From Sphingomonas carotinifaciens (GTDB taxonomy: Bacteria > Pseudomonadota > Alphaproteobacteria > Sphingomonadales > Sphingomonadaceae), in the NCBI RefSeq assembly GCF_009789535.1, contig NZ_WSUT01000005.1, positions 1,549,501 through 1,613,500 on the forward strand: a DNA stretch of 64,000 bases, in the 5' to 3' direction. Under the pieces are notes generated by a model. The model did no database searches, was not told the origin of the DNA, and was given only the letters and a program-made list of their open reading frames with translations. Positions within the stretch are counted from its first letter, which is position 1; each line of letters opens with the position of its first letter. Both the position numbers and the translations under genes were made by a program. This document shows, piece after piece, positions 34,647 through 43,328 of the stretch.

Positions 34647-35959
34647 AGGGGAGGATGGAGGGGATGGGGATGGGGATGAAGCGGCGGCGGGTGTTGATGG
34701 CGATGGCGGGGGGTGTGGCCGGGGCGGCGGTGCCGGTGCGGGCGCAGGGGATGGCCGGGGAGGCGGCGGGGGACAGGTCCGCGCTGCCGAGCGGGGCAGA
34801 GGACCGCCGCTATCTGCTCGGCCTGCTGGAGCGGATGGCGACGCCGGTGCTGTCGCGCATGGCGCGGGGGCGTCTGCAGCAGGAGTGGACGCCTGAGTTA
34901 AGCCCGACCTGGGACAAGCGCGATCCCAAGGTCGCCTATATGGAGGCGTTCGCGCGGCTGATCGACGGGATCGCGCCGTGGCTGGCCCTGCCGGACACCG
35001 ACGATGCCGAGGGGCGGCTGCGGCGTACGCTGCGCGAACAGGCGGTGCAAAGCTATGTCCACTCGGTCGATCCGGCCAGCCCGGACCGGCTGGGATGGGA
35101 GGGGCATGGCCAGGCGCTGGTCGACAGCGCCTATTTCACCAGCGCGCTGCTGCGTGCGCCAAAGACGTTGTGGGAGCCGCTGGACACCAAGACCAAGCAG
35201 CGCATCGTCGCGGTCATCAAAGGCCTGCGCCGCATATCCCCGCCTTACCAGAACTGGCTGCTGTTCGCGGCGATGAACGAAGCGTTCCTGTTCTCGATCG
35301 GCGAGGATTGGGACCCGATGCGCGTCGACATGACGGTCAAGCTGTTCGCGGGCGACTGGTATGTCGGGGACGGCTGGTACGGCGATGGCGAGCGGTTCCA
35401 CTTCGATTACTACAACAGCTACGTCATCCATCCGATGATGGTGCAGGTGCTGGAGGTGCTGTCGCGCGGCAACCCGTCGTTCAACAATCTGAAGCCGGCG
35501 GAAGCGTTTAAACAGGCACGGCACCGGATGCAGCGATATGGCGAGCATCTGGAGCGGATGATCGGGCCGGACGGCGCCTATGCCGCCATCGGCCGGTCGC
35601 TGACCTATCGCATCGCGGCGCATCAGGTGCTGGGCGTGCTGGCATGGCGCGGCTGGCTGCCGGAAACGCTGCCCGGGCCGCAGGTGCGCGCGGCGACGGT
35701 GATGGCGGCACGACGGGTGTTCGCCGACCCGAGCAACTTCAATGCGGACGGCTTCCTGACGATCGGCTTCACCCGCGCGCAGCCGACGCTGGGCGACTGG
35801 TATTCGAACGCCGGCAGCATGTATATCGCCTCCGAAGGGCTGGTTGCGCTGGGGCGGCCGGCGTCGGACCCGTTCTGGACGGGGGCGGCGATGCCGTGGA
35901 CGATGCGGCGCGCCTATGCGGGGCAGGATTTCCGGAAGGACTATCCGGTCGACTATTGA
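34643..35959 (+). CDS. DUF2264 domain protein with Tat signal
   Basis: A 438-residue protein if the ATG overlapping the previous stop (ATGA) is used; internal ATGs at 34655-34676 are alternatives, the last giving MKRRRVLMAMAGG. The twin-arginine motif and hydrophobic region indicate Tat export. The DUF2264 core is clear: PPYQNWLLFAAMNEAFL, WYVGDGWYGDG and FDYYNSYVIHPM. Helical-barrel fold related to polysaccharide-processing enzymes, probably periplasmic action on uronate oligosaccharides. Confidence 0.8.
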   Translation: MKGRMEGMGMGMKRRRVLMAMAGGVAGAAVPVRAQGMAGEAAGDRSALPSGAEDRRYLLGLLERMATPVLSRMARGRLQQEWTPELSPTWDKRDPKVAYMEAFARLIDGIAPWLALPDTDDAEGRLRRTLREQAVQSYVHSVDPASPDRLGWEGHGQALVDSAYFTSALLRAPKTLWEPLDTKTKQRIVAVIKGLRRISPPYQNWLLFAAMNEAFLFSIGEDWDPMRVDMTVKLFAGDWYVGDGWYGDGERFHFDYYNSYVIHPMMVQVLEVLSRGNPSFNNLKPAEAFKQARHRMQRYGEHLERMIGPDGAYAAIGRSLTYRIAAHQVLGVLAWRGWLPETLPGPQVRAATVMAARRVFADPSNFNADGFLTIGFTRAQPTLGDWYSNAGSMYIASEGLVALGRPASDPFWTGAAMPWTMRRAYAGQDFRKDYPVDY

Positions 35960-35995
35960 CAGCGCTGTCGATGTAGGCGCGGGGGAAGCGTGTAA

Positions 35996-36009
35996 TCGTA
36001 GGATAAGAC
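35996..36009. promoter_or_regulatory. Candidate autoregulatory operator before the FadR-type regulator
   Basis: TCGTAGGATAAGAC contains GTAGGATAA (35998-36006), whose exact reverse complement recurs at 36783-36791 ahead of the GH105-kduI operon. It lies 19 bp before the chosen start of the regulator. Confidence 0.45.
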
Positions 36010-36027
36010 CGGGTGGCGAGGAGTGAG

Positions 36028-36759
36028 ATGGCCAAGGCTTTGTCGATGGCGGATGCCCTGTTCGCGAAGCTGGAAACCAGCATATTGGACGGGGACCTGG
36101 CGCCCGGTGCCCAGATGCCCACGCAGAAGATCATCGCCGAAACCGAAAAGGTCAGCCGGACGGTCGTGCGCGAGGCGGTCGCCCGGCTGGAAGCGCAGGG
36201 GCTGGTCGTCTCCCGTCAGGGATCGGGCGTGTATGTGGCCGAGGATGCACGGTATCGCGCGTTTCAGGTGACGCGCGACGAACTGTCGGAACTGGCCGAC
36301 GTGATCCGGCTGCTGGAGATGCGGCTGGCCATCGAGGCGGAGATGGCGGCGTTCGCCGCGGCACGCCGCACGACCGAGGATGTGGGGGCGATGCGCGCCG
36401 CCCTGCGGCGGATGGCGCAGTTCAGCGACGATCCGGTGGCCGCCGCCGCGGCGGACGTGGAGTTTCATCTGGCGATCGCGCGGGCGACACGAAACGACTA
36501 TTTCGTCCGGTTGATCGACTTTCTGGGCCTGCGTCTGGTGCCGCCACGCAACCTGTATCTGCGCAACAAGCCGGTGGGCGCGCATGAGGCCTATGTCGCC
36601 AAGGTGCGGGCCGAGCATGAGGCGATCCTGGACGCCATCACGCGCATGGACGTGCCGCGTGCGCGCCAGGCGGCGTGGGACCATATGCAGGAAAGCCTGA
36701 ACCGCCATTCCGAATTGAGCGACGGCGCGAACGACGATCCCCAGACCGCTTTGCCGTGA
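36028..36759 (+). CDS. FadR-subfamily GntR transcriptional regulator
   Basis: A 243-residue regulator with a GntR winged helix (GAQMPTQKIIAETEKVSRTVVREAVARLEAQG, about 27-60) and an all-helical FCD ligand domain whose metal-binding His residues are visible (EFHLAIARAT, EHEAILDAI). UxuR/ExuR-like relatives sense uronates. The ATG at 36028 follows GAGGAG; an in-frame GTG at 36013 is less likely. It lies between the DUF2264 gene and the GH105-kduI pair and probably represses both. Confidence 0.88.
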   Translation: MAKALSMADALFAKLETSILDGDLAPGAQMPTQKIIAETEKVSRTVVREAVARLEAQGLVVSRQGSGVYVAEDARYRAFQVTRDELSELADVIRLLEMRLAIEAEMAAFAAARRTTEDVGAMRAALRRMAQFSDDPVAAAAADVEFHLAIARATRNDYFVRLIDFLGLRLVPPRNLYLRNKPVGAHEAYVAKVRAEHEAILDAITRMDVPRARQAAWDHMQESLNRHSELSDGANDDPQTALP

Positions 36760-36764
36760 ACCGT

Positions 36765-36794
36765 TTGACATACGGCCGATAGTTATCCTACAAA
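36765..36794 (+). promoter_or_regulatory. Promoter with overlapping operator before GH105-kduI
   Basis: TTGACA at 36765-36770 and a -10-like TACAAA at 36789-36794 are spaced 18 bp. The candidate operator TAGTTATCCTACAA (36780-36793) overlaps the -10, consistent with repression. Confidence 0.45.
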
Positions 36795-36941
36795 TTGTCG
36801 GCGCCGAACGATGCGCGAGATCGGGGGATGGATGCCGAGGCGGCACGAGCGGGCAGGGGAGGCGGCAGGGCTATCTGATCGCCGCGTGATGCCCGGCTTT
36901 TGCCATCGGCGCGCCCCCCTTGCTGTGATGGAGAAGTGACG

Positions 36942-38111
36942 ATGAGCATGCGTCTTGCCCTGGCCCTGGGGCTGGCGTCCGTCGCCGCATGGCCCGGTGC
37001 GATCCCTGCCGCAGCGCAAGGCGCGGCGGCGGTCGATCCGGCAGCGGTGCGGGCAACGGCGGTAAAGCTGGCGGACTGGCAGCTTGGCCGGTTGGATCCC
37101 AGCCATATCGCGGCAGCCACCGGCGAGACGCGCAATCCACGGGCGTGGGAGCAGGCCGTGTTCTGGGTGGGGATGACCGCGCTGGCGGATGCGCCGGGCA
37201 CCCCGCCGCGGATCAAGCAGGCGATCATGGACATGGGCCGGCGCAACGCCTGGCGGCCCGGCGACAAGCCCTATTTCGCGGACGATCATGCGATCACCCA
37301 GGCCTATCTGTGGGCGGCGGCAAACGGCGCAGGTGCCGAGGCGCGGGCGCCGACGCGCGCGGCATTCGACCGGGTGGTGGACCAGCCGGCGGTGACGACC
37401 CTGGCCTTCGCAGTGCCCAAAAAGGGCGGTTACAGTGCCACCGAGTGCCTGGACCGCTGGTGCTGGTGCGATGCGCTGTTCATGGCGCCGCCCGCCCTGG
37501 CGGTGCTGAGCAACCAGACGGGCGATCCCAAATACCGGCAGTTCGCCATCAAGGAGTTCTGGGCGACCACCGACTTCCTGTATGATCCGGTCGAGCATCT
37601 GTATTACCGGGACAGCCGCTTCTTCGATCGGCGCGACGAGCAGGATCGCAAGCAATTCTGGGCGCGCGGCAATGGCTGGGTGTTCGGCGGCATGGCGCGG
37701 ATCATCCCGCAACTGCCCGCCAACAGCCCGGACCGGCGCCGGATGGAGGCGCTGTTCAAGGAGATGGCGGCCAAGCTGCTGACCTTGCAGAAGCCGGATG
37801 GGTATTGGGCGCCGTCCCTGCTGGCGCCGGAGAATTCCCCGCCGGAGACGAGCGGGACGGGCTTCTTCACCTATGGCTTTGCCTGGGGCGTGAAGGCCGG
37901 TCTGTTGGACAAGGCGCGCTATCGGCCGGCGGCGCTCCGCGGCTGGAATGCGCTGACCCGCGCGATACAGCCGGACGGACGGCTGGGCTGGGTGCAGCAG
38001 GTGAGCGACCGGCCCGACCGGGTCACCGCCAGCGATACGCAATATTACGGCGTCGGGGCCTTTCTGCTCGCCGCCACCGCGGTCGCCGATATGGAGCGGA
38101 CCGGGCGATGA
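36942..38111 (+). CDS. GH105 unsaturated rhamnogalacturonyl/glucuronyl hydrolase
   Basis: A 389-residue (alpha/alpha)6-barrel hydrolase with signal peptide ([19 protein letters not shown] ... AAAQ). The segment [18 protein letters not shown] near residue 170 carries the catalytic Asp region, and [15 protein letters not shown] and [15 protein letters not shown] are GH105 signatures. It releases unsaturated uronic acid from oligosaccharides made by polysaccharide lyases. The ATG at 36942 is preferred to one 14 codons upstream; the 3' end overlaps kduI. Confidence 0.9.
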   Translation: MSMRLALALGLASVAAWPGAIPAAAQGAAAVDPAAVRATAVKLADWQLGRLDPSHIAAATGETRNPRAWEQAVFWVGMTALADAPGTPPRIKQAIMDMGRRNAWRPGDKPYFADDHAITQAYLWAAANGAGAEARAPTRAAFDRVVDQPAVTTLAFAVPKKGGYSATECLDRWCWCDALFMAPPALAVLSNQTGDPKYRQFAIKEFWATTDFLYDPVEHLYYRDSRFFDRRDEQDRKQFWARGNGWVFGGMARIIPQLPANSPDRRRMEALFKEMAAKLLTLQKPDGYWAPSLLAPENSPPETSGTGFFTYGFAWGVKAGLLDKARYRPAALRGWNALTRAIQPDGRLGWVQQVSDRPDRVTASDTQYYGVGAFLLAATAVADMERTGR

Positions 38112-38959
38112 GCGCCGATCCTCTGTTCGCCAAGACCTATCATGCCGTTCATCCCGACATGATGATGGGGGCCAGCAACGCCGACCTGCACGATCGCCAT
38201 GCGGTGACCGGGCTGTTCCGTGCCGGCGAACTGGTGCTCACCTATTCGCACGGGGAGCGTTTCATCATCGGCGGGGCGATGCCGGGCGAGGCGGCGCTGG
38301 ACCTGCCGGTGCAGCGGGAGCCGGCAAGTGCGGCCGGACATCCTCTGCTGGAGCGGCGCGAGCTGGGCGTGGTGAATATCGGGCCCGCGGCCGGCACGGT
38401 GACGGTGGACGGCGTCGCCTATCCGCTGGCGAAATATGAGGCGCTTTACGTGCCGATGGGCAGCCGGGACGTGCGGTTCGAAGGGGCGGGCGCGCGCTTC
38501 TACCTGCTCAGCGTGCCCGCGCATGCCGCCTATCCGATCGTCCACATGACGCTGGCGGGCAATCCGCCGATGCGGCGCGGCAGCCCGGAGACGTCGAACG
38601 CGCGGTCGATCCACCAACTGGTGCTGCCCCATGCCTGCCAGAGCGCGTCGCTGTGCCTGGGGCTGACGCGGCTCGATCCGGGCAGCGTGTGGAACACGAT
38701 GCCGCCGCACGTTCATGAGCGGCGATCGGAAATCTATTTGTATTTCGACCTGGAGGACGATGCCCGCGTCTTCCACTATATGGGCCAGCCCGACGAGCTG
38801 CGCCATATCCTGCTGGGCGATGGCGATGCCGTGATCTCGCCGCCATGGTCGGTGCACATGGGCGCCGGCACCAGCAGCTACAGCTTCGTCTGGGCGATGG
38901 CCGGCGAGAACCAAGATTATGAGGACATGGACGTGCTCGATATCTGCCAGCTTGCCTGA
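38108..38959 (+). CDS. kduI: 5-dehydro-4-deoxy-D-glucuronate isomerase
   Basis: A 283-residue cupin isomerase acting on 5-keto-4-deoxyuronate, the rearranged product released by GH105. The zinc site is in [15 protein letters not shown]. Also diagnostic are the N-terminal [23 protein letters not shown] and the C-terminal [25 protein letters not shown]. The ATG overlaps the GH105 stop (ATGA). KduD, the next enzyme, is not in the window. Confidence 0.94.
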   Translation: MSADPLFAKTYHAVHPDMMMGASNADLHDRHAVTGLFRAGELVLTYSHGERFIIGGAMPGEAALDLPVQREPASAAGHPLLERRELGVVNIGPAAGTVTVDGVAYPLAKYEALYVPMGSRDVRFEGAGARFYLLSVPAHAAYPIVHMTLAGNPPMRRGSPETSNARSIHQLVLPHACQSASLCLGLTRLDPGSVWNTMPPHVHERRSEIYLYFDLEDDARVFHYMGQPDELRHILLGDGDAVISPPWSVHMGAGTSSYSFVWAMAGENQDYEDMDVLDICQLA

Positions 38960-39130
38960 GGGGGCGCAGGGTTTCGCGCGCAAGGGTCGTCCCCCTTGCC
39001 TGTTCGTGCCGAGACATGGCCGCGTGCGGCAACATGCCTCTCGATACACCGTCTCGATACGCGGCTCTGCCGCTACTCGACGGTTACTCGAGACGAACGG
39101 GGTTTGGGTCAGGCTGGTGGCGTGAGGTTT

Positions 39131-39401
39131 AGAGCGGTTTCCGACCGATCTGCGTCATCGTGATTGCATCAGGAAGGCTGCTGGCTAGGAGCGGCGCGAA
39201 GCAGGGGCTGGTCTGCCCCTGCGAGCGTCGCGACGACGTCCAGCGGCCTTCCTGATGCAACCCCTTCGGGGCGGGCCGATTTTGGCCCAGGGCCACGTCG
39301 CTCGTCGGTCACGATGCCCCGGCATCGCTCCGCTCCTTGCTTCTTGCCCTGAACCAAAATCGGCTCCGTCACGATGGCGCAGATCGGTCGGAAACCGCTC
39401 T
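39131..39401. repeat. 271-bp composite inverted repeat with nested hairpins
   Basis: Terminal 33-bp arms (39131-39163 and 39369-39401, starting AGAGCGGTTTCCGACCGATC) match with one mismatch. Inside, a 21-bp arm pair (39164-39184 with 39240-39260) encloses GCAGGGGC/GCCCCTGC (39201-39222). A third pair (39275-39293 with 39346-39364) encloses GATGCC/GGCATC (39313-39326). No transposase or ORF. The right end supplies the TAG stop of the lactonase gene. It looks like a MITE-like or structured-RNA repeat. Confidence 0.8.
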
Positions 39402-40521
39402 AGTCGCGCAGGCCGATGAAGGCGACGCCGGGGGCGGCGGTGCCGGGGCCGTGCGGGGTCAGGCGGCCGTCGGGGGCGACCGCGAAGCTGTCGATCGTGC
39501 CGCTATGCTGGTTGGCGACCAGGAGGCGGGACTGGCCGGGCAGGAGTTGCATGTGGCGGGGCCAGCGGCCGGTGGCGGAGATGGTCTGGACCGGCGTGAG
39601 CGTTCCGTTCGACGCGATGGCGAAGACGGCGATCGTGTCCGCGCCGCGGTTCGAGGCGTAGAGATAGCGGCCGCGCGCGTCGATCGCGATGGCGCCGGCC
39701 TGGCTCTTGCCGGTGAAGCCGGGTGCGAGGGTGGAGACGGGCGGGGCGAGTGGGGTCAGCGTGGGGGCAGGGCCGACGCGGAGTGCGGTGACGGTGTTGG
39801 CGAGCTCGTGGATCAGATAGGCGAAGGGGCGGGCGGGGTGCAGCGCGATGTGGCGGGGGCCGGAGCCGGCGGGTGCGCGCAGGGCGGCCTGCGCGGTGCC
39901 GAGCGTGCCGGTGCGTGCGTCGAAGGGATGGGCGAAGACGGTGTCGGCGCCGAGGTCGACCGACCATAGCCAGCGATTGTCCGGGGTGAAGCCGACCCAG
40001 TGCGCATGCGGGCCCGCCTGGCGATCGGTGACGGGGCCGCTGCCCCGGTGGGGGTGGACCGTTGCCGGGGCCGAGGGAAGGCCGGTGGCGGGGTCGAGAC
40101 GGATCAGGGCGACGCTGCCGCTGCTGTAATTGGCGACGGCAAGCGCAGTGCCGGTGCGGTCGAGCGCGACATGGCAGGGATCGGCACCGGCGGACGAGAC
40201 ATGCGCGACGCGGGTCCAGCGGTCGCCATCGGTGCGGAAGGCGGAGACCATGCCGTCCGCGCCCTCCTGCACCAGATAATGGAGCCCGTGGCGGGGGTGG
40301 CGGATGCCGAACGAGGCGTCGGGCGCGTCGGCGACCGGCGCGGCCGCCTGCCAGCGTTCGGTGTCGGGGCGGTAGTGGAGGGGCAGGAGGCCGTGGCCGC
40401 CTTCCCGGTTGTAGCCGCCGGCATAGAGCGCGAGCGAAGCGGGGGCGGCGTGCGCGGGGAGGGGAAGTGCCGTGGCACCGATCGCACCAAGGATCGTGCG
40501 TCTGGACATCGGGGTGGTCAT
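39400..40521 (-). CDS. Beta-propeller lactonase (6-phosphogluconolactonase-like, YbhE family)
   Basis: A 373-residue seven-bladed propeller with Tat signal (MSRRTILGAIGATALPLPAHA). Repeated blades include AIDARGRYLYASNRGADTIAVF and RWPRHMQLLPGQSRLLVANQHSGTI, the family signature. Export argues for a periplasmic sugar-lactone or other substrate rather than the pentose-phosphate role. ACAGGAG precedes the ATG at 40521. The stop codon lies in the end of the repeat at 39131-39401, so the insertion may have altered the last codons. Confidence 0.85.
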   Translation of the reverse strand: MTTPMSRRTILGAIGATALPLPAHAAPASLALYAGGYNREGGHGLLPLHYRPDTERWQAAAPVADAPDASFGIRHPRHGLHYLVQEGADGMVSAFRTDGDRWTRVAHVSSAGADPCHVALDRTGTALAVANYSSGSVALIRLDPATGLPSAPATVHPHRGSGPVTDRQAGPHAHWVGFTPDNRWLWSVDLGADTVFAHPFDARTGTLGTAQAALRAPAGSGPRHIALHPARPFAYLIHELANTVTALRVGPAPTLTPLAPPVSTLAPGFTGKSQAGAIAIDARGRYLYASNRGADTIAVFAIASNGTLTPVQTISATGRWPRHMQLLPGQSRLLVANQHSGTIDSFAVAPDGRLTPHGPGTAAPGVAFIGLRD

Positions 40522-40666
40522 GGCTTCTCCTGTTCGCATCCGCCGTCGGGGCGATCAGGTCTATGGCATGGCGCGGGGTGCCGCGGCTATCCTTGCCTGA
40601 TCGCGGAAAGGTTCGGCGCCGAACGCGCCTCGCCTTCCGCTCTCGCGATGGCCAAGGGACAGCCGG

Positions 40667-41626
40667 TCACGCACCCGCGAGCGTCAGGCGTTCCAGTTGG
40701 TCGTCGGTCAGGACAAGCGTCATGGCGGGGAGGAGATCCTCCACCTGCGCGACGCTGGTGGCGCTGGCGATGGGGGCGGTGACGCCGGGCTGCGCGATCA
40801 GCCAGGCGAGCGCGATCTGGGCGAGGGTGGCGCCGGTCTCGGCGGCGACGGCGTCCATCGCGTCGAGAACGGCCTTGCCGCGACCGTCGAGCAGGTCGGC
40901 CATGCGGCCGCCGCGCACGCTTTTGCCGAGATCGTCGCGGGTGCGGTACTTGCCGGTCAGGAAGCCCGAGGCGAGGCCGTAATAGGGCACGACGCCGATA
41001 TTCTCGGTGACGCAGTAATCCTGCAACTCGCCCTCGAACTTGTGGCGGCTGACCAGATTATATTCGGGCTGCAGAACGTGGAAGCGGGGCAGGCCGGCCT
41101 CGCGGGCGGCGTCGTTGGCCGACTTCAGGCGGGCGGCGTGGAAGTTGGAGGCGCCGATCACGCGGATCTTGCCGGCGTCGACCAGGCGGCCGAACGCCTC
41201 CATGCTGGCCTCCTGCGGAGTGTCCTCATCGTCCTGATGCGCGAAATAGACGTCGATCCGGTCGGTGCCGAGCCGCTTCAGCGAGGCGTCGCACGCGGCG
41301 GCGATGCGGGCGGGGGCGAGCTTTTCGCCGCCCTCGCCGGGGAGCATGCCGACCTTGGTGGCGATCAGCACCGCGTCGCGCTTGCCACTGGTGCGGAGCC
41401 ATTCGCCGATCATCGTCTCGGACTCGCCGCCGCGGTGGCCGTCCACCCAGGCGGAATAGACATCGGCGGTATCGATCAGCGTACCGCCGCCCGCCACAAA
41501 GGCGTCGAGCACGGCAAAGCTGGCCGCGCGGTCCGCGGTCCAGCCGAACACGTTGCCGCCCAGGACCAGGGGCGCGATCTGGAGGTCGGTGGAGCCGAGG
41601 CGGCGGCGGTTCTGCGGATCGGTCAT
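40667..41626 (-). CDS. Aldo/keto reductase
   Basis: A 319-residue AKR with LIDTADVYSAW (catalytic Asp and Tyr), LIATKVGM (Lys) and VYFAHQDD (His), and the C-terminal PIASATSVAQVEDLL cofactor segment. AAGGGTG precedes the ATG at 41626; an ATG 11 codons upstream lies inside the preceding lipoprotein gene and was not chosen. It starts 4 bp after the lipoprotein stop on the same strand. Confidence 0.9.
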   Translation of the reverse strand: MTDPQNRRRLGSTDLQIAPLVLGGNVFGWTADRAASFAVLDAFVAGGGTLIDTADVYSAWVDGHRGGESETMIGEWLRTSGKRDAVLIATKVGMLPGEGGEKLAPARIAAACDASLKRLGTDRIDVYFAHQDDEDTPQEASMEAFGRLVDAGKIRVIGASNFHAARLKSANDAAREAGLPRFHVLQPEYNLVSRHKFEGELQDYCVTENIGVVPYYGLASGFLTGKYRTRDDLGKSVRGGRMADLLDGRGKAVLDAMDAVAAETGATLAQIALAWLIAQPGVTAPIASATSVAQVEDLLPAMTLVLTDDQLERLTLAGA

Positions 41627-41630
41627 GGCA

Positions 41631-41813
41631 TCACCCTTCGGGATCGGTGGCGTTGTCATCCAGCGCGTTCAGGTCGACGGCATTGGCGTCGAGCATGGCG
41701 GCGGCCTCGTCCAACTGTTTCGCCTCGTCGGCGGTAAGGCCGCCCGGCTGGTCGTCGCTGCCCGAACAGGCGGCAAGAAGCAGGAGCGCGGCGGCGGGAA
41801 AAAGGCGGTTCAT
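41631..41813 (-). CDS. Small lipoprotein (60 aa)
   Basis: MNRLFPAAALLLLAAC is a lipoprotein signal with Cys16 as the lipid site. The mature 45 residues are acidic and rich in Ala, Asp and Asn. I do not recognise the family. Its stop codon lies 4 bp before the aldo/keto reductase start, so the two may be co-transcribed. Confidence 0.6.
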   Translation of the reverse strand: MNRLFPAAALLLLAACSGSDDQPGGLTADEAKQLDEAAAMLDANAVDLNALDDNATDPEG

Positions 41814-41903
41814 GCGGCAAGTGTCGTCCGGCAGGGTCGGCGCTGTCCAGTCCGACGGGGGCGCCGGGGACAGGGCACCGGCCCATATCCCCGGCCGTCA
41901 TCA

Positions 41904-42224
41904 TCAGTCGCGGATCGCGTTGCCCGCGCGGGTGAGCGCGTTGCCGGTCGCATCGGCGGCGGCATCCGCACCGTTGCTGATCGAATCGCCGGCCTTGCGG
42001 GCGCCGTTCTCGATCCGGTCGCCGGCATTGTCCATCGAACGCTCGGCCGAACCCAGCGCACGATCGCTGGCGGCGTCGACGTCGTTCACGGCGTTGCGCG
42101 TGGTCGCCTCGGTATCGGCGGCGACGGCGTCGGCGGCCTGTTCGGTCTGCTCCTGGGCGTTCTGGCTGCAGGCGGCGAGCGCGAGGGCGGCGGCGGCGGT
42201 CAGACCGAGGGTAAACGTCTTCAT
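41904..42224 (-). CDS. Small lipoprotein with repetitive Ala/Asp-rich helix
   Basis: A 106-residue product: lipoprotein signal MKTFTLGLTAAAALALAAC (Cys19), then a long low-complexity stretch with recurring A-D-A-A and D-x-x-x-N-A units and no Pro, likely an extended amphipathic helix at the cell envelope. GGGAG precedes the ATG. Divergent from sahR. Family not identified. Confidence 0.65.
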   Translation of the reverse strand: MKTFTLGLTAAAALALAACSQNAQEQTEQAADAVAADTEATTRNAVNDVDAASDRALGSAERSMDNAGDRIENGARKAGDSISNGADAAADATGNALTRAGNAIRD

Positions 42225-42327
42225 GCGGGCATACTCCCTTGGATTTTTGAAGCGAACTTAACCGTCCGCAACCGGGCCATAACGCAGATGTGCCGTTTGA
42301 GGTCCGAAACGACCATTCCGTTGACCG

Positions 42328-42349
42328 CATATAAAGATATCTTTATATG
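42328..42349. promoter_or_regulatory. SahR-type operator, 22-bp perfect palindrome
   Basis: Two halves CATATAAAGAT / ATCTTTATATG form a perfect palindrome 8 bp before the sahR start. A TTGACC at 42321-42326 and TATATG at 42344-42349 form a promoter whose spacer is the palindrome, so binding would block RNA polymerase. Ahead of an ArsR-methyltransferase fusion and metF this fits SahR autoregulation. Confidence 0.75.
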
Positions 42350-42356
42350 TCGATCC

Positions 42357-43328
42357 ATGGCGATGGCGCTCGACATTTTCCGTGCCCTTGGCGACCCGAC
42401 GCGGCTGCGCATCCTGGCGTTGCTGCGCACGATGGAGCTGTCGGTCGGCGAACTGGCGCAGGTGCTGGGGCAAAGCCAGCCGCGCGTGTCGCGACATGTG
42501 AAGATCCTGGTCGATGCACGGCTGGCGGAGCGGCGCAAGGAAGGCAGCTGGGTGTTCGTCGCGCTGGGCGCGCGCGAGGCGGTGGCGCCGATCGTGGCGG
42601 CGCTGGACCAATGGTCGGTGCACGAGCCCGATCACTGGGCGGTGGCGGACGCGGCCCGGCTGGCGGCGGTGCGTGCGGACCGCGCGGCATCGGCCGCGAC
42701 CTGGTTCGAGGATCATGCCGCCGAATGGGACGCGATCCGCTCGCTGCACGTCGCCGAGAGCGAGGTCGAGGCGGCGATGGCCGCGCTACTGGGGCAGGGG
42801 TCGATCGGCACGCTGATCGATATCGGCACGGGTACGGGCCGGATGCTGGAGGTGTTCGGCGCGCAGGCGGACGCGGCGCTGGGCATCGACCGGTCGTCGG
42901 AGATGCTGCGGCTGGCGCGCGCCAAGCTGCACGACCGGCCAAACACCGAATTGCGCCAGGCGGACCTGTATGCGCTGCCCATGGCGGACGGCGCGGCGAA
43001 CGTCGCGATCCTGCACCATGTGCTGCATTTCGCGCAGCAGCCGGGTGCTGCGATCGCCGAGGCCGCGCGCGTGCTGGCGACGGGCGGGCGGTTGCTGATC
43101 GCCGACTTCGCGCCGCATGACCGCGAGGACCTGCGCGCGCGCGACGCGCATACCCGGCTGGGTTTTGCCGACGAGCAGATTGCGGGCTGGTTCGCCAATG
43201 CGGGCCTGCGCATGACGCAGATCGAAACGCTGGGCGGCGGTACGCTGACGGTGAAATTGTGGCTGGGCACCAAACAGGGGCTGAAAGGCCTGCGCCCGGT
43301 CGACTCCAACATGGTGAAAGCGGCATGA
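42357..43328 (+). CDS. sahR: SahR-like ArsR-family regulator fused to a methyltransferase domain
   Basis: A 323-residue fusion. The ArsR winged helix (ALGDPTRLRILALLRTMELS, then RVSRHVKILVDARL) covers residues 1-90. A class I SAM-methyltransferase fold follows, with IDIGTGTGRMLEVFG and LHHVLHFAQQPG. In SahR this domain senses S-adenosylhomocysteine and releases DNA when it accumulates, inducing SAM-cycle genes. The neighbour is metF, overlapping by 4 bp, then metH, exactly the known regulon core. Confidence 0.88.
   Translation: MAMALDIFRALGDPTRLRILALLRTMELSVGELAQVLGQSQPRVSRHVKILVDARLAERRKEGSWVFVALGAREAVAPIVAALDQWSVHEPDHWAVADAARLAAVRADRAASAATWFEDHAAEWDAIRSLHVAESEVEAAMAALLGQGSIGTLIDIGTGTGRMLEVFGAQADAALGIDRSSEMLRLARAKLHDRPNTELRQADLYALPMADGAANVAILHHVLHFAQQPGAAIAEAARVLATGGRLLIADFAPHDREDLRARDAHTRLGFADEQIAGWFANAGLRMTQIETLGGGTLTVKLWLGTKQGLKGLRPVDSNMVKAA

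Noticed and set aside
39337..40782. Long plus-strand frames opposite the lactonase and around it
   Set aside because: They are antisense shadows of high-GC codon use; the products are Gly/Ala/Arg-rich with no fold, and the minus strand encodes a clear propeller.
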